Part shown: positions 38,901 through 53,900 of the stretch, in pieces
Position numbering within the stretch: position 1 is the first letter of the stretch
How the letters are laid out: each line of letters starts with the position of its first letter
NCBI GenBank assembly: GCA_022592435.1
Contig: JABYQS010000177.1
Coordinates: 1 to 64,000, forward strand
Source of the DNA: Cerioporus squamosus
Lineage: Eukaryota; Basidiomycota; Agaricomycetes; Polyporales; Polyporaceae
DNA: 64,000 nt
Direction of reading: 5' to 3'
The notes under the pieces: model-generated
What the model was told of the DNA's origin: nothing
The model's input: only the letters and a program-made list of their open reading frames with translations
Database searches by the model: none
Translations under genes and position numbers: made by a program

Positions 38901-41900
38901 TTTCCAACCAGAACTTACCGGATGCACTTCTTGCTGTCAGCGAGGAACGACTGTCACCGTGTCGGGGCTGTTCAAGCCACTCCCGGTCCGGCGCAAGGAG
39001 CTCGAGCGGAACGCGAAGCGCGAGTTCGGGAAGGCGCTCACGCTCCTCCATGCGTACGCTCTCGTCCCGTGTGCGAAGGAGAACAAGGGCGTCCGCCTCA
39101 GCGTGACGAACCAGACCGCCGGAGGGTGCGCATACTTCTTTCCTATCGACCTGTCGCTGAGCTGGTTATGTGTATCCGTAGGAAGAAGACCGTCCAACTA
39201 CGCACGGATGGCACCCCGTCGACGCGCGCATCCGTCTCTGCGATATGGGGCCCGAAGGCCTTGGAGAACCTCGTCGAACTTGATTTGTCCTTCGTGGTGG
39301 AGGTCGAGGCGGCGGTTCTCCGGCGGCTAGGGAAGACTCAGGACGACGGGTACGCTCCTATACACGTTCGCGTATACTCGCGTCACTGACTATTCGTGTG
39401 CCCAGGAGCTCCAATGAGGTCAGGGTGCGAGGGCTTATCTCGAAGTTCGCTGTAGGGTGTGGACGCAACGGTACCGACCGTCAGTTCTTCTTCGTCAACG
39501 GCCGACCGTGTGCGCCTTCCAAGGTATGCGTTGTCCAGGTTGTGTAGTATGTTCCGCGGAGACTCAGCGCGTGCGTCATAGGTGCAGAAAGCGTTCAACG
39601 AGGTGTATCGCTCCTTCAATGCCACGCAATCGCCCTTCATCATCGCGGACTTCATCCTTCCCACGAGTAAGTACCGACGCGTCGGCCCAGAGTGGAGTCT
39701 CATATATTGTGCTAGACTCGTGCGACATCAATGTGAGCCCGGACAAGCGTACCATTCTCCTCCATAGCGAGAACAACCTCGTGCAGGCGCTCAGAGTCGG
39801 TGCTCGTCCTTTGAAGATAACATGCGTCGTGAGCTGAACACTTTCGTTCATACTCTAGACTGCGCTCGAAGAGAAGTACGCTCCATCGAGGGCGACTTAC
39901 GACATCAACGCTTCTCAAGCGCCGCGTAGGACAGACTCGGCCGCGTCTACTACACAGTCTCGGGACGTACCTCCTTCAACGGGGACACACAAGGACCCAC
40001 TGTTTTTACTGGACGACCTCGGAGACCACGATGCGTCTTCCGCACCCTCCCAGCCTACCTCGGAGTCTCCCTTCGCAGAAGCCAGCGGGCCGCCCGTAGC
40101 TGCTGCTCCGGCTGCAAGTGAGGAGCCGACCTTCGGCGAACCAACTCTCTTCTTCGAGCGTTCGTCATCCAGCGCCCCGATCGTGTCACAGGAACCCGAG
40201 GTGGAAGGAGAAGAGGCGTATGCTGATAGAGCTGAGGAAGGACGAAGTTTTCGTCCCTTCGAGGCAGGTGTGGACGTAGACGAGCACATGGACGTCGACG
40301 TCGACGCAGACGCAGAAGCAAGCGTCAAGGCTCGGCCAAACGCTAACGCTAATCTTGTGGGTGCTCGTGTGCCCGCTCGTGCTGGGCCGGCGCTGGGTGA
40401 GGATGGGGATAGGGCTGCCTCGCCCGAGCGGGAGGCGCCGATGTCGCCAACAGTCACCCAGATGAGCAAGAAACTTGTCCGGAGGGCCTCCTCGCCTGCG
40501 CGGGTGGACGAGGATGAGGACGACGCACCTGCAGACGCGCCCATCCCTTCGCTCCGGCCGCCGGCTCGTCCCGTCGTCCGTGCTTCGTCTCAGTCGTCGA
40601 AGAGTAGGAGCGAGCAGATGGTCCTGAGCACGTCTGGGGCATCTTGGAACCTGCGGCGGCGAGCTGACGACGCATCTGGTGAGCGCCCGAAGAAGAAGTC
40701 CAAGCTCGACGCACCGCGCGACGGTCGGGGCGCACAGCAGGGCATGCGGGAGCTGTTGCGGGGATTCGCGAGGACCGGAAGTCAGGTGGAGGAAGTCAAG
40801 ATGGACGTCGATGAGGAAGGTGAGGAAGGTGAGGACGCGGGTGCAGATGAGGAAGACGAGCAGCGACCCGTCTCCGGTGGGGAAGACAGGGAAGACGAGC
40901 AGGAACCTGTCTCCGGCGGGAAGACAGGGAAGACGAACCAGAGCAGCAAGAGACCGCGTTCAGCGTGGTCGGAGTTGAAGGCGACGAGCCTATGGACGAG
41001 GATGAGTCTCCAGTGCGACAGGTCATCGATATCACCCGGGGAGAGGATTTGGACGTGCCTGAGCCCGTGACGGCTCGGAGCGACCTCGGGGACTTCTCTA
41101 CGAGTGCGACGAGCGACGAGATTGTCCGGACGACAGATTGCGAGTCTATTTCCATGGCCTTTGACTTGTCTCGTATCGTTTCGTCCTGGGACAAGTTGCG
41201 TACTCGCCTCGCAGACGCTGTACGCGAACGCGAGGAGAGGGATCGTGTAGCTAAGAACGATACGGACAGGCTTGGGTCCGCTGGAGTTGGGAACACCACG
41301 GACGATGAAGAGGCCGTTGAGACTCTGTCTCGTGTCATTGACAAGGACGACTTCGCATGCATGGAGATTGTCGGCCAGTTCAATTTGGGGTTCATCATCG
41401 TTCGTCGGCGGAAGTCATCTTCCAAGGGCGATTCGTCTGGTACGGAGATGGATGACCTGTTCATCGTCGACCAGCATGCGGCGGATGAGAAGTACAACTT
41501 TGAGACGTTGCAGCACACGACGAAAATTGACTCGCAGAAGCTATTCCGGTGAGGGATCTCCTCTCAATGCCGTTCTCGAGCTTACAGTCTTGCACAGCCC
41601 CCAAGTACTGGAGCTCGCGGCCGCGGACGAAATAGTCGCACTCGAGAACATCGACGTTCTTAGACAGAACGGCTTCGAGCTGGATGTGTCCGAAGACCGT
41701 GCGCCTGGGCAGCGCATGCAGTTAACTGCGCAGCCGATTAGTAAGAGCACCGTCTTCGACATGAAAGGTGAGCCCAAACCTTCCACTCGCGTGCCTGCTC
41801 AGCGATACTGAAAGAAGCCCACGCAGATCTCGAAGAACTTCTCCATCTCATGCAGGATCGCCCCGCTGGTCAAATGGTGCGATGCTCCAAGGCCCGCGCC

Positions 41901-44900
41901 ATGTTCGCCATGCGTGCGTGTAGGAAAAGTATCATGATTGGCACTCCCCTCAACCGGCGGCAGATGACGTCGGTACGTTCGTTCGTTTGCTGGTCGTATC
42001 CTGACAACAACATGCGCGAGGAGTAAGTGCTGACTTTGCTGCGGGTCTTTCCGCGTCTTCCAGGTGGTGCAGCACATGGGTACGATGGACCAGCCATGGC
42101 ACTGCCCCCACGGCCGACCCACCATGCGCCATCTGTCAGATATCGTGGGTGTTGGGTGGACCCCTCAGCGTGGGCCTGTCAGGAGCATCGATTGGGCCGC
42201 GTTTGGCCGCGCGTGAGTCGCTTCTGAGGGGTAAGGACTTAGCGGCCGCACGGATCTCGTAACGCGTATATCTCCCTCTGTATTGCTCTATCTTGGTTTC
42301 AATTGCCCCTTGGTACACTTCGCTGAGGGCAGTCAGGCTTCCGACAGGCTCCGACGGACAATCGCGACAATATTACGGCAGGGATCTACGGAACCGTGCT
42401 TGGTCGACACGTTTGTCCAATAGAACGAACTCCGCTGTGCACACTAGAATAAGATCGATAAGGCCTCGATAAATAATTCTCTCAGCTTTCGCGCGGGCTT
42501 CGGGAGATCACCAGATGCACTCAATTGGCTTGCATGACCTTGGATGCTTCGCGGCTGGTGACCTAGTCTTGACCCGGAAAGGCAACAAAGAAACTCGATG
42601 AGGAAATAATTGTATCTCGGACGTCTCTACGCGCGACATACACCAGATCTTATTGAATGGACAAACATCCGCCCACTCCCTAACAATGTAAGCTTCTTGG
42701 TACATCTTGGCTAAGTCGAATGGAGCCCATGTTTCCCGTGTTCGTGCTTATCTCGGAAACCGTGGCGTAGCCAAGAGTAACCATCTACTCGCCGCGCCGG
42801 CGGCCAAGCTGAAGAAGTCCTTGGCCGTTCCTTAGAGTACAAGCTCGTCAGATCTTGCCCGAGAAGAGGATGCGAGCGCCGAGGACGCAGATTCCTTGTC
42901 GGTGGCTAGGCTACGTACATGTCACAAATCCTGAGCGACCTCGAGAAAAGATAGCAATGCTTGCACAGTTTACGACATAAGGGTGTGAAAGTTCACGTAC
43001 CCGTCATTTTCCCTGGAGGTCCCGTTGGTCTTACGAGAGCAAGTCTCATGCCACATCCAAGTCTGGCGTGGCAGCAGGGTAGTTCGCCGGGACTCAATAC
43101 ACTAGAGCAGAAGAGAGCAGAAGGAGTAGAGGGAATAAGTACGCGTCGAAGTTGCTGCCCATGCTTCGATAACTTGGTACACTGCGGGAAGAAAACACGC
43201 TGAATGTCAATGTGTGGCACATTGCCTGACCAGTGTGTGATCCTATGATGATGAACGTATGCAACATTGAGTATGCAAGTGAATGAAACAGTAAAAATCA
43301 ATGTCAAGAACACTGAATTCGGCCATTTTCCAGTGATTCTCAGCGTTCGGAACATTGATTTGAAGCGGTCCTCACAATGCTTGGATTTCCTGCCCACAGA
43401 TAGCGCTGGTCGCCCATTCAATTCACGCCGCAGCTCAATTGGCCATGAAACAGTGTGTGCATTGTGCGAGGAGTGGTAAGATACATGACGAACTCTCAAG
43501 GTCTTCGATATCTACATGACTGGGGCGCCTGATGCACACCGGATGGATTGCACGTACCGTGATATCCCCCATATCTACCCCTGCTAGCCGCGCCTGGCTG
43601 GAGAGACACCCTGGGCAGCGTCGTGAGTGTGCATTTTTGTCCGACATGTTCGAGACAGACGCACCCTTGTTGATTCTGCACTTGTTGTGACTCGTCCAAG
43701 CTGTCGAAGACTTCGGGCGCGTCCAGAACCCGGCAGCGGCGCTCGCATGTCTCCTGAACCTCACGTAGGTCTTGAGCCCCACATAGCATAAGCAGTGAAA
43801 CCAGAGCCGCACGTACCAAACAACCCAGGAGGCTGCACGTGAGAACTATGGACAGGGAGCATTACTGGACTCACCTGTATGCGCTGCATGCTGCCCGTAA
43901 TGTTCACGGCGGCACGGTGATATTATGAGAGACAAACGGGCATAGGACGAGGCCGACGAATGACTCACAAAAGCGGAGGCGGTAGATGGGCGGGGTGACA
44001 TATTTGTCGGAATATATGGCGCGACTGGACACGTACCTTCGCCTCTTGTACACTCTCATAGTCAGCAGAGCTGAAAGCAAGCGCATATAGTCAGCGATAT
44101 GGGCCACCACCAAGCTGCCGAGCTCACCAGTAGCCTTGCGACCATGCGAAGCTACTGCCGGTGTCTCCCATAATAATACACACGTCCGAAAATGCCTGCT
44201 CCTACCACTGCTCCTCCACATCCAGGTGGAAACGTACCGAGCGCCTTGTTCGATATCCTGGAAGATCTTGCATGAGCAGCGGAGAGTCCGGTCGTTCATC
44301 ACATCGAGTCTTGATCCCGGTGTGGCTGAGTACTGAGAGATGAAGGACAAGACCAGCATGGGAGATGGTGGTGGTGCGAAGTCAAGGACAGGACGGCTTC
44401 CTGAACTCCAGCGTCGAGCGACATCCCAACTCGGAGCATGACGTCACGAGTAATTGACTTAAACGGGATATCTAAGCGCCCCCAGCCTGCTCGGCGCTTC
44501 GTACTTCACATCCTGGACAGCGGACACCAGCCGCCGTGCGTTCCTCCCCTCCTCCTCCTCCTCCTCCTCCTCCGCCGCCTCCTCCGGTCTTAACGCCTAG
44601 GGTTACAGAACTTCCGAGACAACTTGCAGCTCTACTTTGACGTCTTCGAGATTTCCGTCTGTCCACTGGAGTGAGGCGGGAAGCAAATTTTTGCTGGCTC
44701 CGAATGCTCCCGGCCTACTCTGCTTGCCTGTCCTATCGTCTCGCGGTTTTCCACTCTCAAATTTGACCTTCTGTCACTGCCTATGGATTAGGGCGGAGCA
44801 GTAGGGATTGCTCGGCCGCAGTGACACGGACGAGGTAAGTATGTCTGCCTAGTGCCATCCGAAGTCCCCCAGCACGATGATCTCCTCCATTCTCGCCCAC

Positions 44901-47900
44901 TACCTCCTACCCATTCACAACGCTGTTATTCCAACCTGTAGGCACACCTGTATGTACATAAGGATCTGTCGGCCACATCCAGATCAGTCAAAACGACTCT
45001 ACAGCCGCTCAGGAGTGCTTAAAGCAACCCACGGATATTCAATGTTTCGAGCACTCATAATCAATGTGGTCATAAGTGTTCTATACAATGGCCTCGCTGC
45101 AAAATTTAATCAGTGTTACAAACGGGGATAGTAACTGTACATTGATTTTAACTGTGGCGGTGCCCAGCGTTTTGAACACTGTTTTCGGAGCTTCAATGTG
45201 AATAACACTGAATCTCAATGCGTTTACTTCCCGTAGTGGGTAGTGGGAGATGGTAGTGTTAGACCCGGTATCACTTTCGGGACATCGTTTACTGCCTCAG
45301 AAGTTGATCTCGAGTCCATGACCGTGGTAAGTACGTGGGTCATGAGTACGTCCTCCGAGATTCGCGGAATTACCGAGGTCGAAGTCGACAAGATTCTCGT
45401 TCGTGTGTTTAGATCAGAGCTATGTCGCCCAGTATGTTAGGACCAGGGTCAGCTGCCAGCCAACGGGTGAGGGGACCGGGCGGGCACTGAAGAACTCACT
45501 CATGGTCTCGTGTCCGAAGGATACAGCTTTCGTCTGGACGTCCAATTGAGGAGCTCTCTCCGCCTGACCAGTCCCCAGAATATTTGTAGCACATCGAGGG
45601 ACCGTGGCGGCCCGCATGTCCCTGAGGATGGTCAATTCGTCTGTCGTTCCTGATTAAGAGAAAAAGTCTGGCAATGACTTACTTCGAAGACATTGGACGA
45701 GTCGGAATCGACCTACCGAGGAGGCCAGAGTCCACAGCGCCGATATTTGCTACTGCGGAGAGAGAGCCGTCAGGTCCTCGTGTAACGGAACTCCCTCCCA
45801 GTACGACGGGCGTTGTTCAAGGAAGAGAGAGGCGGTTGGCTGAGACTCAGCGGTACTCTCACGCAACTGCCACCGTGGGCAGCGAGAGGAAAGAGCGGGC
45901 TTAGTAAGTCGTCATGTGGGGGAATGAGAAGGCGCACCCGGCCAGTCAAGGATAGACGAGTCACCAGGTCGTCCGAACCGCGATGCGCACCGTAGCTATT
46001 CGGCCCGTCAATCCCTCAGAATCAAACCGAGAAACGCTTGACAGAAGGCGAGGACCTGGATGATGTATCAGGACACCTGAGTCGAGGTGCTGGGTAGTCC
46101 TTCATCGGTCCAACATCACAGTCGAGCAACGAAAGACGCACCTGTGCAGGGTACGACCCATCCCTATCAACGATGTAGCGGCGTGACCGTGGGGTTAAGT
46201 GCGTCCGACACTGGCACGTAAGCTTGGATGATTGTGGGGGCCTGCTTGACTGCGTCAGGCGCAATTATGATGCGACGAAGACGAGATTATGATACTGCGG
46301 AAAGGCATTGTCGGCCGGCATAAAGACGAGCTATCAATACTCCAATCCTACGGTAACGAGAAGGTTAGGATGTTACTCTGTGCGGCGTACAATGCGCTGC
46401 ACGAATCGAATGTTGGGACCATGGAAGAGTGCGAATGTTCCGCATGTCTTGCGGCGTCGGACTCGCGTTCGCGTGCAGTACGAGCGGCCACGTGGTATCG
46501 CCGTGCGGCAGATTGACGGAGCGCGGGAACTCGCTGCTTCCGTCTCGACGGCTACTTACCTGAATGCGCATGCAACAACTGTGCACGGAGAGAAGTGCGT
46601 TTGGCGTGTGGTCTTGAACTCCAACTTTCCAGAAACAGTTGACGCATTCATCTCTGTCGAGGATCCTGAACGAGGCACAGCTGTGAAATTCCGTCGAGCG
46701 TGGCAAAACGAGAGCGGTGAGAGCGTTCCCCGCCTCTTCCAACTTCCAACAAACTCTCACCTCGGTTGTTTTCCTGTATACTTCTCTCGCCGTCTCCGCC
46801 CTTCCACCCGCGGACCAATATCGGAAAGCGGCCCTGAACGGAAGGGGACGCGACGCCTGGACTCCAACCCCCACTCCTTTCGTGCCATCCTTGTCCCTTA
46901 GAACGCTAATGGTGCACTATGCGCCCGAGGGTTCGTGGTAACCTCGAACATGCATCGTGAATTTAGGACATCGCGTTGCAAATTCGTGGCAAATTCGTGA
47001 CTAGAGCGTCTTCGTGAATGACTTCGTGTTTCACACAAGTACAGAATTCACGAATACAATTCGTTACATGTACGAGAACGGGGAAGCGGTCGAGCGCTGG
47101 CGTATGGAACTGGTGTCAGTGGGGAGGAGGGAAGTGGGTGCCATATATTGAAAGCAAAACCTTACTCGCGAACACACCAACAACGTCACGATCGTGGCAA
47201 TGCGACGCGTCAAGCGTCAAGCATCGCAATTCTCATCTGCTTACATCCTGCATACATGATTGCAGCGCAGTGCGCACACGCGGGCTCGAGTGATTCCCGG
47301 AGTGACTCGGGATAAGTCAACGACGGTCTATGAATGTGACACAGCGGGAGCTTGTATGGAACAACCGAGCAGGCGTGAGGGAGGGCCCCAGCTCTGGCTC
47401 GGGGCACTGGAACAGATTGTGAGCTCAACATGAGGCCCGGAATCGAGCAGCGGGACTGGGAATCTAGACTCACCGGACTACTAGGTATCGCCGTTCTCGC
47501 CGAGATAAAGGGCACGCGACAAGGAACCGCTGCGATCTATGATGGCCCAGCGGTTCCGGTCGAAGATGCGGCCGACAACACACTGAATGGTCGAAATATC
47601 GACCACAGCTGTGGCTCCCATGCGTGAATAGTAGTGGATATCGAGGTCCTCGTTGGTCTCCTCCACTACACACGTCTGTACAGCTGCAAGGAGGAGAGGG
47701 CCGGGCGGAGCGCTGTTGGGAATTGGATTTGCGGTCAGGGTGAGGGCGAAGACATGTAGCAATTGCCCAAAGAAGGTCTGCTTCTCGAAGACCTCCTCGC
47801 GATGATGATAACGCGCGTTCCGGTCCACCAGAAGCTCGTACTATGCCATAGTAAGGCAAGAGCGCATATTAGTTCCCATGAACGTGCGAGTGTCCGCGAG

Positions 47901-50900
47901 AGATGATCACATACCCGGACATAGGTTGCATCACGACCGTCTTCCGGCGCAGGAGCTAGAGCGGCGGCCCGGATGGTATCTCCATCGTTGAATATGCGTA
48001 CCTTCCCATATTGCTCGACTGATGAGGGAAGAAGGCAGCGGAGCCGTGCAGGGGGAAGCTTGAGGCGCGTGCACAGGCAAGAGAGGATCTTGTCCTGTAA
48101 CCCACGGTCGAGAGGAAGCGGACGTTTCGGCGGGAGAAGAACACATGTCTCATCTGTACAGAGCAATGAGCATTAGTAGACGAATCGGAACTTGTTGCAG
48201 AACTTACATCCAGGTATTGTGACTCCGCTATGGGATGGCTCTGGCGAGAGGCGAAGCTTGAGGTCCAGCCCTGCATATATTAGTTTGAGGTGGTCGAGAC
48301 GAGCGCGGTCCACAACGTAGCGGTTGAGGCTTGAATATGGGAAACGTCGGCTGCGAATGGCCGGCTGCAGTGCCCCGCAGTATCGTTCCATTGGAAAAGC
48401 CCAGGATGCCCACACGGGGCCTACCATCTCGATGCTGTCGGCGATGTGGAGAAGAGCGTGAATTGTCAGTGGGCACATCGGTAGACGTTCTGGATTGTGC
48501 TGATAGTACATCCTAGAAGGCCGCGGACTTTAGTCAGTGTTGGGGACTCGGATGCATGGTAGTAGGGCGACGCACTTCTCATACTTGAGAACCCACTGAA
48601 TAAGTCCTTCGCGGATTTGTTGAACTTCTCCGGTGGTGATCTCGAACTGGAGACAGAGACGAATGATTTGGACAAGGGATACGAAGTGGTCGTAATATTT
48701 GCGGTGTTTGAAGCGGCGTGCGAGAAGAACCGGTCCAACGTACTGGAACCAGAACGACCGAGTATCTGCCGTCCAAGACATCTTGTCGCTTGCAACGTTC
48801 GGAGGTCGGGGGCCGTAGATGCCAGGAATAGTGTCCCCAGACTTGGCGCTGGCCTGTCCGATGGCTTCCCAGACTGTCAGTTGGATCTCGTACTCCTCTG
48901 TGCCTGTGTCGAGGCCCTTGTACTGCCCGGTCCATAGATGCATGAGATTCTTGACGACGTTTTCCCAAATGAGATGCATGAAGTCGTAGGGGAAGGAGGC
49001 TGGGAACGAAAGCGATGGAAGAGCGTGTAGAATAGGGAGGCTCTTGATGCCGTACTCCTTAGCCAGACGTTCGGACTCGGCCTCTGTAGAAGCGAATTGA
49101 ACTTCGCGTGCCTGACGAACAAACTGCTCGTGGGTACGCTGGGGGAGGTCGCGAGGGTCGTACGATGCTGTGGCATTTTGGGCAGATGCAAGGACGTCGG
49201 GATGTTGCGACCGATCCAGAGGCACGTAGTGGATGGGGTTCGTCGAGTTAGGTATGCGTATCCCACGGATGCTGCACATGCGACACGGCGTAGAGCCATT
49301 ATGCCCTTTCATGCACATCAGCATCGAGATGGCCGGTATGTCGCCAAAGACTAGGACAAGGAATGCCCTGAGTGCGAAGAACTCGTCCGACAGGCTGTCG
49401 TACGCGTGAACTCCGATTGCCAGACGGAGGAACTCTTGCACCATGGGCCAGAGGAAGGAGTCCATGTCGTGAGGCTTCTTTGGGCCCGGGACAACTCCAA
49501 GGCCGATGACATGCTCCAGATGGAAACGAATCTCAGGCGGGAGGTTGTAGTTGTATAGTACCAGGGGCCATGCAGTCTTGGTGCGACGCCGAAAGGGTGC
49601 GAAGCCGTCGGTCGACAGTCCGAGCACCACCTCGCGCGGATCCTCGAAGTACTTGTTGGGAAGCTCGCGTCCTCCGATGACAACCTTCTTGGTCAAGAGA
49701 TGGCGATAGTGACGGGAGTCGGGGACGTCCTTGATGAGGCCATCCTCGTGTACGTGCTCGAGCGCTCGATATCGCATCTTACGCGCCATTTCGGGGTTTG
49801 CAAGGTACGCTTTGAGCCGGGGGATGATAGGGAGATACACGAAGACCTTCCGTGCATGCCCATTGGCGGTACGCCTGTTCTCTTGACAGTATGGACACAC
49901 CTCCGCATCGGCATGTGGCCCAACGAAGCAACAGCACGAATTCACACAACAATCGTAGAGCTGAGGCTCGAAGCCGGAGAGTTGAGCGATGCGAGCCTGG
50001 ATAGCTTTCCATGAGGCGATCTGGGATTGGGGGAAAGCGTACGGAAGCTTGGCGAAGGTTGTGCCAGACATATGAGTGTCGACCTTCAAGGCGAATGGCC
50101 GTAAGTATTCCATGTCGCGCTCACTGAGATCGTCCGCTATGTGCTCATGATTAGTATATCTCGTATCACATGCCGCATATGAATATGCAACGTACCTGTG
50201 CTCCCCGCTGCACGCATCACTACTTCTGCAAGCCTATCCCACACTGAGATGGCCTCAAATTCGTCCGGTGCTTCGTCTTCGACTGCGATCTCGATGTGGT
50301 CATCTCCTGTGTGCTCCTCGGGGTGAGGCAAGTCGTCCTCGTCCTCGGCATCCTCAACAGTCGCACGCCGCCTCTGTCCGAAGCCTGCCCAAACGTTCGC
50401 CGAGCCTTGCAACTCCGGAATCCTGGGTGCATCGCCGTCGCCGTCGTTCTCCTCTGCGAAGGTGGCCGGCTCAGCGGCAGGAGCCAGTTCAAAGACTGAG
50501 GTTAATTGACTGCGCATGAGCGAACTGGCCAGATCGATAAGGATGATAGATGTGTGAAAGCACTCACCAAACTCAAAAGAGTCTGCATCTTGCTCTGAAG
50601 GGCCGGGCTCGCGGCTCTCTGATGTCCTATCGTCAAGCCCAGGGAGCTCCTGGTCCATGAGCTCCTCCATCTCTTCATGGCGGTCGCTACTGCCTCCGTG
50701 TACGGCGCCATCATCTCGACCTTCCTCTGCACCGGCCAGAGAGCGTCCTCGATCCATCGGTGGCACCCAGATGCGCGCCCGCTTGACGGGCTGCGACCCT
50801 TCTTGCAAGGGTTGTGAAGCCACGACGGAGGCCCGGATGGACAGAGAAGCTTTCCCCTGGCGATGTCGAGCGATTGTTTTGGGATGCCGGTCAGTGTTGC

Positions 50901-53900
50901 AGCCGCAATCGCATCGTTGTTTCGCGTTCCGGGAGGCATTAGGAGCCATGGCAGTCGAAGAGTGAGTCCAGGGCTATCGGGCAGGAAGGGTCGTCTAGTC
51001 GAAGTTCCAGCTGGAGTGGAGACGATGATGGTGGTGAAGAACGTAGTTGGGATGTCTGCACGACTTAGCGTATAGTAGTAGAGATCTAATCTGGTTTGTT
51101 ATCCACTGAGCGTACCAATAAACCAGGAAAAGAAATGCTTACAAATCACGACCCGCCGTTGCACTTAGAGACACCCAGCAGGGCACTTTTCTGCTCAACG
51201 ACCACCACCTCTGTCTTCTCTTCTGTGATCCTTCCCTCCATCCGAGCTGGTCTCGCTGTTTGCCCTATTTGCTCTCAGTTCCTCTACCCTAAATCATGCC
51301 ACCAGTACGTACCACATCGCTGCTCAGACCAACATCATTCGTGTGCGCTGAACACGTCACGTCCGGAACAAGCGTCCCAGGGTCCGCGATCTCGAAGCGC
51401 AGCTCCAGCGACTTCAGGAGGACCTTGATGCAGCCGTTCGAGGTCAGTACCCTATGCAGCCATCGTGATCAGTCTCAAACTTCACGCACCTGTTGACAGG
51501 GAGAGAGGCCGCAGAAGAGCAGCTCGCTGAAGCCACTACCACCATTGCCGAGCAAACTACCGTGCTCACCGCAGCCACTGCTCAGGCTGCAGCAGGCAAT
51601 CAAGGTCACGGTAACCAGCCGGCAGGTGCCGCTGTTCAGGCAGTCATACCCACGGTCCCGCGACCTGTTGTACCTCGAGGCACTCGCATCAAGATTCAGG
51701 AGGAGATGGGGCTCGACGACCACGACTATCATGTCATTCAGGTGAGTTGCTTCAGCACTTAACCTTGCGAACTTCACTCACATATCGGTCATTTGTTCTT
51801 CTCACGCCCATTGCAGCAAGATCTTCATAAAATCTGCCATGCGTCAGGCCTTGACTGGACGATCGACTTCCGACGCCAGAAGTCGGAGAACGTCGCGCTG
51901 CTCTATCGCGCAGTACGTCTATGTCAATCCACCACACCTGCCATATCTGTAGGCTCACCTATCGTTCATCTGATCGCTCTAGGCCCGCAACAAGCATCCC
52001 ATCTTGCAGAAGTACGAGAATGATTGGGCGACGGCGGAGCTCGTCAAGCAATACTTCCAGAATGCGCGAGGACATGCTCGCCACAAGGGATACCTTCCCC
52101 CTGCCCCTCCTCGCGCTGGGTCGTCGAATGCGAACAGGGAGAATCGTCCGGGCAATCGTCGAGGTGCGCGCTCAGTGCGCGGCGTTGGCGCGGCCGCTTA
52201 GATTGGGTCGCGCGACATCAAGGTCCAATCTTTCCCTGTTTATCTGCCCATCGTTCGGGTTCCCACTGTCCTTACTCGTGCCTATTCGAAACCATGTATT
52301 GCGCTGCTAGTCGCTCCGCTCACGGGCTGGCCCCGCGGTTACACTCAAATATATTGCTTGCCCTTACGCACCCGTATCGTGACTTGCAGGACTATCGCGG
52401 AGACGAGCCGAGGAGATGACCACCTGGACAACACGAAGTTGAGCGCGTGTCTTTCACGAAGTTACTGCGTACAATACATACAGCCCGGATTCATGGATTC
52501 TACGATGACTACACATGCGCATGACGAAGTCAACTGCCTGCATTGAGTTCGTGAATGTGGACAAAAATCGCATGAGACTCAAGAACCCCATCATGAACTT
52601 GCGAGATGCGCGCTTACCATCTTGGGCAGGAACTACTTCGTGAGTCGAACGAACATGTCGCATGGATCCTACGAACTTGTGTTACTGACATACTTCGTAG
52701 CTTCCAAGAACTCCGAGGCGCACAGTGGTGGCATACGAAGCACCACCGAAGACTAAAACTCAATTACCGCAGCATCTGCCGCGACGCTAGCAGCCGCCGA
52801 CTCGAGGTAGAATCCTCGCGAGTTGCTCCCTTGGGCAACACTTTCTCGATCATTCCTGTCGTGGAGTGAGAAGGGATGAAGGTGTTCCGAGGAGGGAGCG
52901 AGGACCCTCCGACCGGTCGTCCATGTAGGAGGTGAGCCCATAGCTCAGCTTATAGCACGGGTGATCTCGTACCTTGCAGCGTTGTTGGTATGATCAAAGC
53001 GCGTGAAGAGCAAGAGCCTGGAGAAGCGTCGAGGCGGCGGGCTATAATTATCTAGTGAGCGCCGTTCGAGTCCACACGCAGGATATGTTTCAATGCTCGT
53101 ACGATACCATTATTGACGTTCACGACGACCTATCGTACATGGTTCGGTCCCAAGAACCCTAAATATCCCTATAGCTTCACACTGTTCGAGACACAGATCG
53201 GTAGCGATACCCTAGAGTGCCAAACGGAAGCTGTTCAGAGCGCGTCGGTCTTCCGCGGTGAGTGGTTTGTAATTGCCTGCACCGCCCGGGCTCGTGGGAT
53301 ACATGGGGGAGGATGGCGGCGTGAGTGGTCCTACGGGAACCACGGTCGCCAGGCGGGGTAGTGTGCCCATTGCGCTGCTAGAACGGTGCTGTCCCACCGA
53401 GTACTGACTAGAGGTGCGCAGCGTCGCGGAGGAAGAAGACGAGGAGGATGATGACATGGGTCGATCGACGGTCGGAGCCCCACGGCTGACAGAAGAGGTG
53501 AGAGCCCACGGGGCTGGTGTCCAGTCGTGGTAGTCCCTGCCCCCAAGAGGAGGCTCCTGGCCATCGGAGTCCTCTAGCACGCGGCCAAATCGAGCGATGT
53601 TGCCCTTTGCAGACGTGAAGATCCCTTCTGGGACCCTGATGTTGCGGAGGTATTCGTAGTTCTCGACGACTGGAAGACGGGCGTAGTCGTCGCCCTGTAG
53701 ATCGGTCAGGAAACGGATTGCGTGAGTACCGTGATGACATCGACGTACGGAGAAGTAGGCAACGACGTGCCACTTCCGCGGCGGTTCACCGCGACGTGTA
53801 TGGACATGCGTGGAATACGTTTGCTTCGTGAGACCGTCGGGCTTCGATGGCCTGTCTTGTCTTCGGATGGGAGCGGGCGGCGCTGCGAATGGGTCCAGCG